From Ophiodon elongatus (lineage: Eukaryota; Chordata; Actinopteri; Perciformes; Hexagrammidae), in assembly GCA_016806645.1 (NCBI GenBank), contig JACSYO010001818.1:317501-381500 (forward strand): DNA of 64,000 nt, written 5' to 3'. Positions 58,948 to 64,000 of this stretch are shown piece by piece. Made by a program: the position numbers and the translations under genes. Position 1 is the first letter of the stretch; the number at the start of each line of letters is the position of its first letter. Below the pieces are notes generated by a model. It worked only from the letters and a program-made list of their open reading frames with translations. It did not search any database and was not told the DNA's origin.

Positions 58948-60269
58948 GCAAGCACGCACCTTCAGTAGTGTAAACACTTAATTATTGTGTGTTTCATGAT
59001 CAACACATATGGTTTAACATACTAAATACAACTCTCTTATCCTTCTGTGCACACAAAACCTATTATCACTGAGTCATTTTTTATTTAATTTTCATTTGTA
59101 TGTTATTATTGTTATTATTCAATTACTTATCTGTCTTTTTTTTTAAATCTATTAACTCATGAAATTAATTTCCCTGTATAATATCTCAGGGGTGGGGAGA
59201 AGCTGTATGTTTACAGGGTTACGTTAGTGAACAATCACAAAGTCTAAACTCTGCAAAGAAAGTTGCTCCTCAAAGAATCTCATGTAATATTGAAGGATTT
59301 ATTCATTTCCATTATTTAAAAGGGACATCAACACTTAAATAAACTATTTAAGTGTGTGATACTAGTAGTATTTCTTTCAAAATGATTTGACCAAAAAATA
59401 TTAACTCAAGGTCGACTTGCTAAGTTTTTCTCCCGAGCTTTCAGACACGCCTCCGAGTCTTCGTCAGCACACGGACGTGTTTCTGCTGACGAAGACCTTG
59501 ACACGCCAGTTTAATAGGTGGAAACCGAAGTGTATGGATTCTCTTTTCAAGGTCAAAGAGGAATCTTCACACTCAAAACAACGTTCGATGATATAAACCG
59601 TCCATTATTAAATATTACATCAAACAAACAAGTAAAAATATAAATAATAAACATACAACTGCAGCAACTCACCCTGCTAGCTTTTACTTCTTCCACTGCA
59701 CTGTACCTTTTATTCTAGTCTTATTCTACTTTAGCTTCTTTTTATTCTCTAGTCTATTGGATTTTTTTTTATTATTTTTAATCCTATAAAAACATCCTTT
59801 TAAGATGAATTTATTTGGCCTTTTGATGAAGTGTGCCTCATGAATAGCGTTGCCTTGCCGATCACTTCACCCTTCCACTTCAAGTGAATGAGCGAGGATC
59901 GTCCACGGGCCTTCGGCGTAGCTTCATACACACAACGTGGAGAGTTCGTGGACCCGTCCACGGCAGGAACTCACCGATGTCAGACATCTCAGGGACTCGG
60001 GCCATGTACGGGTCCTTGGTGAATCGGGGCTCGTTGTCGTTGATGTCGTGGATCTTGATGACGAACTCGGACTGGCCCTCGAGCGCCTCGTTGGTGAAGC
60101 GGTTGACGGCTTTGGCGTGGAGGATGTAGTAGCCCTTCTCCTCCCGGTCCAGCCTCTTGGTGGCGTGGATGTCCCCCGAATTCTCGTCTATCTTGAAGAG
60201 GGACCCCGCTCCCTCCCCCGTGAGGACGTACCTCACGCTTCCATCTCCGCGATCCGAGTCAGAGTGAAG
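34425..60269 (-). CDS. cdh6: cadherin-6, type II classical cadherin (all but 5' end, ten exons)
   Basis: Calcium-dependent cell-cell adhesion receptor of the plasma membrane, linked to actin through catenins. Exons at 59975-60269, 56874-56993, 52126-52293, 49732-49919, 45444-45697, 40878-41014, 39405-39526, 37321-37438, 36801-37052 and 34425-34927 join in one frame of 2157 nt, or 718 residues and stop. All junctions have AG/GT ends. In order: EC1 (from residue 1), EC2 (about 85), EC3 (about 192), EC4 (about 310), EC5 (about 415), a transmembrane helix (about 534-558) and the cytoplasmic tail. Linker motifs are DINDNEP, DVNDNPP, DVDEPP and DVNDNAP. The exon sizes are those I know for type II cadherins. 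The first coding exon (signal peptide, prodomain, Trp-bearing strand) is not between 60,270 and 64,000 as far as I can see. cdh6 is preferred over cdh9, cdh10 and others because of close peptide match and its place convergent to drosha. Confidence 0.94.
35405..35850. repeat. degenerate AT-rich satellite-like block
   Basis: Many diverged copies of CATAGTATGTCAAAAAGT-like units spaced irregularly. Similar blocks are frequent in percomorph genomes (from memory). Confidence 0.7.
36440..36725. repeat. teleost dispersed repeat
   Basis: ATTATCCGAACCGCTTATCC, TGCATGTCTTTGGACTGTGG, GAACATGCAAACTCCACACA and CTTGCTGTGAGGTGACCGTG occur in the order I know from a very common teleost repeat, here with a deletion in the middle. 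Family name not asserted. Confidence 0.75.
36801..37052 (-). CDS. cdh6: cdh6 exon, 252 nt, membrane-proximal EC5 and start of transmembrane helix
   Basis: Acceptor TGTTTTCAG, donor GTGAGT. Encodes NTAWILTRRNSYNSLQKSIY, HVPVVISDGEYPMQSSTSTL, TIRVCTCDREGNMKLCNAEA and LTARAGLSTGALVAILLCVI to ILL (residues 469-551). The CTC and LC cysteines are those that make the EC5 disulphides. GLSTGALVAILL opens the membrane helix, which the last exon completes. Confidence 0.96.
37321..37438 (-). CDS. cdh6: cdh6 exon, 118 nt, EC5
   Basis: Acceptor TTCTTTCAG, donor GTGATC (a weaker donor). Encodes RIQTVSATDPDTPLGGHRFF, FSLAQEASGK and ANFSVRDNK (residues 429-467), ending phase 1 in an Asp codon. DPD is the DXD-type motif; NFS is a possible glycosylation site. 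The frame has no ATG of its own, so it is found by the peptide and by phase agreement with its neighbours. Confidence 0.94.
37600..37892 (+). mobile_element. non-LTR retrotransposon 3' tail
   Basis: AT-rich stretch ending in TTGCGGGATTAATAAAGT and then (ATCT)n at 37857-37892, the tail form typical of several teleost LINEs. No coding part is left. Confidence 0.7.
38040..38267. repeat. 57-bp tandem repeat, 4 copies
   Basis: Units begin at 38040, 38097, 38154 and 38211, each starting AGTCGATGG and ending ATGCTAA(A/C). Copies differ by only a few bases, so the array is recent or homogenised. Confidence 0.97.
38315..38785 (-). mobile_element. dispersed DNA-element-like repeat
   Basis: TACTCAAGTA occurs near both ends (about 38340 and 38745), with CTCTTTTACTCCTCTACATT inside and TTCTTCCAGCGCTG at the outer right end. 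I recognise the pattern as a common teleost non-autonomous DNA transposon; no transposase is present. Confidence 0.65.
39405..39526 (-). CDS. cdh6: cdh6 exon, 122 nt, EC4-EC5 linker
   Basis: Acceptor GTGTTTCCTAG, donor GTTGGT. A split Asn, then NPRQISRAPVYVRVLDVNDN and APTFATSYETFVCENAKANQ (residues 389-428). DVNDNAP is the linker calcium motif; FVCENAKA starts EC5 with its first cysteine. Phase 1 to 0. Confidence 0.95.
39527..40877 (-). other. cdh6 intron
   Basis: 1.35 kb, AT-rich, with a G run at 40306-40333 on the + strand and a T run at 40702-40716. No exon or recognised repeat family beyond simple sequence. Confidence 0.65.
40878..41014 (-). CDS. cdh6: cdh6 exon, 137 nt, EC4
   Basis: Acceptor TTTTGAGCAG, donor GTGAGT. 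Encodes YSIDRRTDMDRMFNVHAGNG, SVFLLRELDREENAWHNISV and LATEF (residues 343-387). LDREEN is a calcium motif and NIS a likely glycosylation site. The acceptor lacks a normal pyrimidine tract: only TTTT separates GAGCAG from about 66 bp of (TG)n (41024-41090). The exon length is not a multiple of three, so skipping would shift the frame. Confidence 0.96.
41024..41090. repeat. (CA)n microsatellite against a cdh6 acceptor
   Basis: About 33 CA units with three interruptions (CG, CG, TA). On the cdh6 strand it is (TG)n, ending 9 nt before the exon at 41014. Confidence 0.97.
42261..42905. repeat. 645-bp CT-rich tract with 22-bp units
   Basis: Almost no A on the + strand. Six 22-bp units TGTCTCCCCCTCTGTCCTCCTC (42261-42392) pass into shorter CCCCTCTGTC- and CCCCTCTCTC-type units. 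Confidence 0.95.
43161..43217 (+). repeat. G-rich GGTGGGGGTGAT array
   Basis: Repeated GGTGG and GGGGGTGATG units with many G3+ runs, a G-quadruplex candidate. Confidence 0.85.
44204..44253. repeat. (GT)n microsatellite
   Basis: About 25 uninterrupted GT units. Confidence 0.97.
44827..44873. repeat. (TCC)n microsatellite
   Basis: About 15 TCC units with two interruptions. Confidence 0.95.
45444..45697 (-). CDS. cdh6: cdh6 exon, 254 nt, end of EC3 and start of EC4
   Basis: Acceptor TGTTTCCTCAG, donor GTACTG. Begins PLDFEKKRQYSLRIQVENSH and ends DPDDKNSLV plus a split Arg (residues 258-342). It holds the EC3-EC4 linker in the variant form DVDEPP usual in type II cadherins, then the first strands of EC4 with EDAARNTAIGSVSASDPD. 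Phase 0 to 2. Confidence 0.96.
46071..46114. repeat. (GGAGA)n microsatellite
   Basis: About eight GGAGA-type units, some GGAGAGA. Confidence 0.92.
48455..48506. repeat. (CA)n microsatellite
   Basis: About 26 uninterrupted CA units. Confidence 0.97.
49085..49129. repeat. (TG)n microsatellite
   Basis: About 22 uninterrupted TG units. Confidence 0.97.
49732..49919 (-). CDS. cdh6: cdh6 exon, 188 nt, EC3
   Basis: Acceptor TTCTCTCCAG, donor GTCAGC. Encodes LYEFRVPESIELGSAVGLIR, AMDADIGENAEMDYRITGSD and GLGMFDVTTN through VIVLRK (residues 196-257). PES and DADIGENAE are EC3 calcium-site elements. NRS in TTNRST is a possible N-glycosylation site. Phase goes from 1 to 0. Confidence 0.96.
49920..52125 (-). 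other. cdh6 intron
   Basis: Contains (CA)n at 50884-50947, TC and TCC runs at about 51080-51365 and a G-rich run beside the upstream exon's donor (52083-52119). No exon seen. Confidence 0.65.
50884..50947. repeat. (CA)n microsatellite
   Basis: About 32 uninterrupted CA units. Confidence 0.98.
52126..52293 (-). CDS. cdh6: cdh6 exon, 168 nt, end of EC2 and EC2-EC3 linker
   Basis: Acceptor CCTCCAG, donor GTGAGT. Encodes LIKTALPGMDREVKENYQVV, IQAKDMAGQMGGLSGTTTVS and ITLSDVNDNPPRFTK (residues 140-194). MDRE and DVNDNPP are calcium-binding motifs; AKDMAGQMGGLSGTTTV is characteristic of type II cadherins. The donor is followed at once by a C-rich stretch, seen as the G-rich run 52083-52119 on the + strand. 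Phase is 1 to 1. Confidence 0.96.
52500..52790 (+). repeat. dispersed repeat, same family as 28640-29100
   Basis: TTGTTCCAGCTCTCAGAATG, TGACATTTTACGGACAAAAT and GATCGATAATAAAAAATAAT follow the order of the teleost repeat also seen at 28640-29100, in the same orientation. Confidence 0.6.
53440..53600 (+). repeat. dispersed repeat fragment, same family
   Basis: GGGCAACTATTTTGATAATT followed by CTTAATTTGCTGCTTTTCTC matches the 5' half of the family at 52500-52790. Confidence 0.6.
56874..56993 (-). CDS. cdh6: cdh6 exon, 120 nt, EC2
   Basis: Acceptor CCCCAACAG after a run of C's, donor GTCAGT. Encodes ASVIQVTATDADDATYGNSA, RVVYSILEGQ and PYFSVDPET (residues 100-138) between split Gly codons. DADD is the DXD calcium-binding motif of EC2. 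The phase 1 to phase 1 exon keeps the frame if skipped but would remove the heart of EC2. The poly-G tract at 56999-57020 on the + strand forms the pyrimidine tract of its acceptor. Confidence 0.96.
58876..58946. repeat. (CA)n microsatellite
   Basis: About 35 uninterrupted CA units, the longest (CA)n seen here. Confidence 0.98.
59458..59495. repeat. perfect 12-bp inverted repeat with 14-nt loop
   Basis: TCTTCGTCAGCA (59458-59469) and TGCTGACGAAGA (59484-59495). It may be a remnant of a mobile element; function unknown. Confidence 0.85.
59975..60269 (-). CDS. cdh6: cdh6 exon, 295 nt, most of EC1 and EC1-EC2 linker
   Basis: Acceptor TTCCCGCAG, donor GTGAGT (read on the - strand). Begins LHSDSDRGDGSVRYVLTGEG and runs to VPEMSDIG (residues 1-99, last Gly split). 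It contains the calcium-binding LDREEK and DINDNEP motifs and ends inside the first strand of EC2. An RGD tripeptide sits at 60243-60251, at the place where human cadherin-6 also has RGD. The Trp-containing A strand used in strand-swap adhesion is encoded upstream, outside the window. Confidence 0.96.
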
Positions 60270-62853
60270 CTGCGGGAAAAAAAAAATATATATAAAATAT
60301 GATAATGCAGCACCAAAACAACAATTTTGAGCAACAGTTTGTGGCATTTTCATTTTAATACATTTCCACTTTGGAGCTCTCTATTGCTAATTATTATGGC
60401 ACAGCAGAGATTCAAACTCCGGTTTATGGAAGCTTTCACATTTGCTTAATGTGCTCTTATGAACACCAAGTGTCAGCTCGCTCTTTCCAGGGAGATATCT
60501 CCTGGTTGGCATGAGCAGAAAATAGCCAGAAACGTCATCTACACAAAGTCCAAGAAAAGAAAAAGAGCAAAAAAACATCAACATCACAGCGCTGGCTGCA
60601 CTGTTTGATTGACAGGTGATCTCTGAGAAGTGCAGAGCGAGAAGAAATTAAATAAACGCATCCTCGCAATAAGCACTTTGTACCAAAGATGTCAACAGAA
60701 TCAAATTTCAAAGTAGAATCACAGTTTTCCACTTAAGTATTTCTGAAACGCCGCGCACATATGAATGATCTGACCAATCTGGGCCTTGGCAAAGAAACAC
60801 TGACAGCTTTGATACGTGCGTTTGGTGTTATTTAACAGATTCATATCATCTTTAGTAAACTGTCATCCCGTCATCCCGATACACATTCGTGGCTTCACCT
60901 CGTCTCTGTGAAATTCACATCCTGCCAAGGAAAAAAAACAAAACAAACACAGAGCCGGAGCGCTTAAAAATGTTGCATTCACTGCAATTGTTACATGCAG
61001 GTTGTCATGTTTTTTTTTTTTTTTTTTTTCACCGCAGGGCCACGGTGGCATTTTCACAGAGCTGTAAAACAGAATGCCGGTGGGTCGAAGTCTGTGAAGT
61101 ACCAGCATGAGTGCGCGCACGTCCGCCGCCTGCCAATCCCTGATGGATCAGCAACATGACCAACATGCCAGAGGACCACCAGAGTCCACTTGTCTGTGGA
61201 GCTTCTCATCATTATTTGCTCTCTCCCTCTCGATCTGCCGTTTAATTTTTTTTTTCTCCTTTTTTTTTTTTTTTTCTGCACGAACAGCAGCTTAGCATGC
61301 GCTGACATTTTAATTCCACCACCAAATCCCCCCCCCCCACCCCCTCTCCGCCCCCCCCTCCCACCAACATATTTATCTCAGAGAACTCATCAAAAGCTTG
61401 TCCAGTCGTTTCCCCTCCCACTGCTTCCCTGCCCACTTCCTCTTTGCCCTCTTTAATAACCAAGGACATAGTAATTATTGTGGGCGGGGAGGTAAAGGGC
61501 AGAAAAAGAGGGCACGTGTTTGCAAAGTAGAAACCGAGGCGAAACGCCGTTTGAATGTTCACTAGTATACGATTCCGGGGGGTCCTGTGGTTGAGGCCTC
61601 GCTTGATTCTGACGGTCTGAATGCATATTCTCCTCTGAGCGCCGGATGCTGTTGTGTCTACAAGCCTTCTTGGCTCTGCCGGTGGACAGACTGAGCGAGG
61701 ATATTGTGCGTTGCAGCTCGGTCACGTGGGAGCACACTGCAAAGTCTCCCTTCTCATCATATATTAAAAAGCTTTTCATCCCAGGTGCTCGGGAGCTTTA
61801 CTAATTCATGCTGTTATATCAGGGCAAAGCTGGCACATGCGAGACGAACAGCTTTGTGGATTAGCATCTTTAACACTATTTTGTTCGCCTGCTTGAATGC
61901 TGGTAAAAAAAATGACTGTTTTCATTCCTTTCTCTGTTTGTCGAACCAAGCCAGCCCGAGTGTGTTGCAGAATTCCAGCATCTTCGGATTAGGATCGAGA
62001 GTGGAGCACTGTTTCATTAACCCACTTGAATTCTGGTCAAAACAATTCTTTTTCTTTCTTCTTCTGTCTAACCAAGCCAGGAGAACATCCTGCAGAATTT
62101 TATTTGTTTTCTATTCTGCTTTACAGTACGTGCTTCCAACAGAGACTCAGTTGGCTGAAAACAATCCACTTCAACATTATTATCTTTCTCCCGCTGTTAT
62201 AGCTGCAATGTCCTTTTCTATGATTGTCTATCAAGCCGCCTATCTCTGCCGGCACGACAATTCAGTTAATAACCGTTGAGTCCTCTCCTTTCGGCTGAGA
62301 TGCGAGATAGACAGTGTGACATATGCTGTGTCGACTGTCATTTCTATGGAAACAGAAAGATCTTGTGGTTCTGAAGAGTTCCTCCTCACTCCCCTGAAGG
62401 ATATTTCAAGGCAGCTCAGAGTATCGAACTGCAGCGCCTGCTGCTGTGACCCCGTCCCTCCCAGCTGCCCACCTAGCTGGAGAGGAGAATTTATTGCAGC
62501 CCTTCAACTCAAATTAAGAAAAAAAAAAAAGAAAAAAAAAAAAAACTCTCCCGGAAATCAATGTGGCAGCCCAACGTGCATTCACAATGGCCCTTTGATC
62601 AATTTATATCGAAAATACAATTAAACTGTCACAGGGGGAGCAAAGAAAGCCACATGTGCATTCAGTATGGTCACCAAGAAGCTCTGGCACATCGATAGCT
62701 AGCCTTTTCTCCTTTGCCCTCCTACGGTACCAAATCGTAAAAAAAAGGCAGAGAACATGACGCTATGTTCATTAACACTGAGACTTTTGATCTCCATCTT
62801 CAAGTCATTCTGTCTGTAATAGTGGACTAAAGTCCTCATTTTCTTACTATTAC

Positions 62854-63747
62854 AGGAATAGTTTGATATATTGGGATATATGCTTATAGGCTTACTTGCT
62901 GAGAGTTAGATGTGTAAACCGATACCACTGACATGACTGACCAGTAAATATAAGGCTACAGCCAGAAGCTAGTTAGCTTAGCTTAGCATGAATATGTTTG
63001 TTTTGGATGAAATAAATAAGATACAACTTGTTAATCTTAAAAATAGCAGTGCTAATTTGAACCGTATAGAGTTCTTTGGCTTGTCCTCATAGGAGAACCC
63101 TTTTTGTTTCCTGGTAGAACCTTTTGTAAAGGAAAGGAACCTTTTCAGTGGGTTCTACCACGAAACCAACATAAAGGGTTACTTGAACCATATTGTGAAC
63201 ACTTTTACATTCCTATATATATTATATTTAAGGGTTTCATCTAAAAACCCACCCAGCGGGTTCTACCGGTAACCTTTTTATATTCCAAGGTTTTCATGTA
63301 GAACCCTTATGGGTGGGGGCTGACGTGGTGCAGCCCGATACACAACAATCACAGTTTTTTGGGGTGTGTGGGCTTAACACCCATCCTTTCAACAATCCTT
63401 GAAGAACTCTTTTTCCAGAAAGAAAAGGGTTCTCAATGAAACCCTTAGTCCTACAAAGAGACCCTGAAAAACTCTTTCTTGAGAGAGCGGTTCTTCAGAA
63501 GCAGATGATTTGGGGTAGAATATCAGCCCTTCAGGAAGAACCCGTTTGGAACCCTTATTTCGAGTATATGATATGGAAATGCTGGTAGTCTGATTCTGTG
63601 ACCTTTAGAGACGGCTAAGCTCGCTCGACACTCTTTTTGCTAATCTAAGCTAACAGGCAGCTTGTGGCATATTTACTGTACAGTAGAGCGATATCAATCT
63701 TTTCAACTAAACCTAAAACCTATTTACCAAAATGTCAAACTATTCCT
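62854..63747. mobile_element. inverted-repeat DNA element carrying a second element
   Basis: Ends are diverged inverted repeats: AGGAATAGTTTGATATATTG at 62854 and, reversed, AGGAATAGTTTGACATTTTG from 63747. The similarity runs about 110-140 bp inward to GTTAGCTTAGCTTAGC / GTTAGCTTAGATTAGC. Between them, 63065-63560 is rich in GGTTCT/AGAACC words. No transposase frame is present. Confidence 0.75.
63065..63560. mobile_element. GGTTCT-rich repeat nested in the inverted-repeat element
   Basis: Many copies of AGAACC/GGTTCT in both directions (for example near 63091, 63115, 63151, 63258, 63300, 63430, 63490), resembling a common fish repeat family. It lies wholly inside 62854-63747. Confidence 0.6.
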
Positions 63748-64000
63748 ATTCCACCTTCAAAGCAAGCGAAACAGCCTGCCATTGCAGTGACAGACTAGTT
63801 CAACAGACACAAAAAAGTCTGTGTCGTTATCTTGAATGGCAAAAGATCAAGGGAAGTTGTTGCACTCAATCTCAGATTGTTATTGGAAAAATTGGAAAAC
63901 AATCTCACATTTGTAAGAAAAGATGACGAGCGAAGATTTATTTGCAGTGAATCAGCTGTGAAGCAAACTATTGAGCATGCACTTGAACCATTATACCATC

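Larger units (their letters stand above)
56994..59974 (-). other. cdh6 intron
   Basis: Contains the G run beside the acceptor (56999-57020), a G run at 58007-58017, (CA)n at 58876-58946 and a perfect stem-loop at 59458-59495. Otherwise unique and AT-rich. No exon seen. Confidence 0.65.
60270..64000 (-). other. cdh6 intron, 3' part; upstream exon not in window
   Basis: No - strand exon with the expected prodomain or the Trp-bearing first EC1 strand is seen. Has T runs (61011-61029, 61245-61277), a C run near 61328-61360, an A run (62517-62545) and the nested inverted-repeat element at 62854-63747. A 191-codon + strand frame at 61704-62279 has no recognisable domain. Confidence 0.65.

Noticed and set aside
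61704..62279. 191-codon open frame on the + strand, not low complexity
   Set aside because: No recognisable domain, antisense to the cdh6 intron, and expected occasionally by chance. A protein search with a clear homologue would reverse this.
60270..64000. First coding exon of cdh6
   Set aside because: Looked for the Trp-bearing EC1 strand and prodomain on the - strand and did not find it; it must lie beyond 64,000.
1..64000. Novel defence or mobile gene system
   Set aside because: The window is two ordinary vertebrate genes with repeat-rich introns; no unexplained gene cluster is present.

Overview
The window is vertebrate, almost certainly teleost fish (probably a percomorph, inferred from its repeats), nuclear DNA. 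It holds the 3' parts of two convergent protein-coding genes. Introns are full of long (CA)n, (TG)n, (TC)n and (TCC)n microsatellites, teleost-type dispersed repeats and LINE remnants. No bacterial, phage or CRISPR features were seen. Nearly all ORFs outside the exons are low-complexity, antisense or chance frames.

Left half (1-30,900, + strand): the last nine coding exons of drosha, the nuclear RNase III of the Microprocessor complex. They are 1138-1182, 6601-6758, 12526-12631, 14195-14336, 16643-16725, 18245-18348, 22112-22204, 23215-23261 and 30175-30305. Joined, they give 909 nt in one open frame: 302 residues plus a TGA stop. This covers the linker after RNase III domain a, all of RNase III domain b with its acidic catalytic residues, the dsRNA-binding domain and the basic/acidic C-terminal tail. 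Everything upstream lies before base 1. A poly(A) signal at 30855-30860 probably ends the gene.

Right half (34,425 to past 64,000, - strand): ten coding exons of a type II classical cadherin, best called cdh6. Read from high to low coordinates they are 59975-60269, 56874-56993, 52126-52293, 49732-49919, 45444-45697, 40878-41014, 39405-39526, 37321-37438, 36801-37052 and 34425-34927. Joined, they give 2157 nt in one frame: 718 residues plus stop. This covers most of EC1, then EC2-EC5, the transmembrane helix and the catenin-binding tail. The signal peptide, prodomain and the first strand of EC1 lie beyond 64,000. The two genes meet tail-to-tail across about 3.5 kb (30.9-34.4 kb), which must hold the cdh6 3' UTR. 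DROSHA and CDH6 are convergent neighbours in human (5p13.3), so this is conserved synteny and it supports the cdh6 call over its paralogues.

The two genes do not act in one pathway: Drosha crops primary microRNAs in the nucleus, and cadherin-6 is a calcium-dependent adhesion receptor at the cell surface. The points most worth checking are regulatory or structural: a (TG)n-TTTT tract directly against a cdh6 splice acceptor (the CFTR exon 9 arrangement), a nested inverted-repeat transposon near the right end, a repeat carrying CTCF-like cores, three minisatellites, and a 650-bp CT-rich tract. No promoter of either gene is inside the window.
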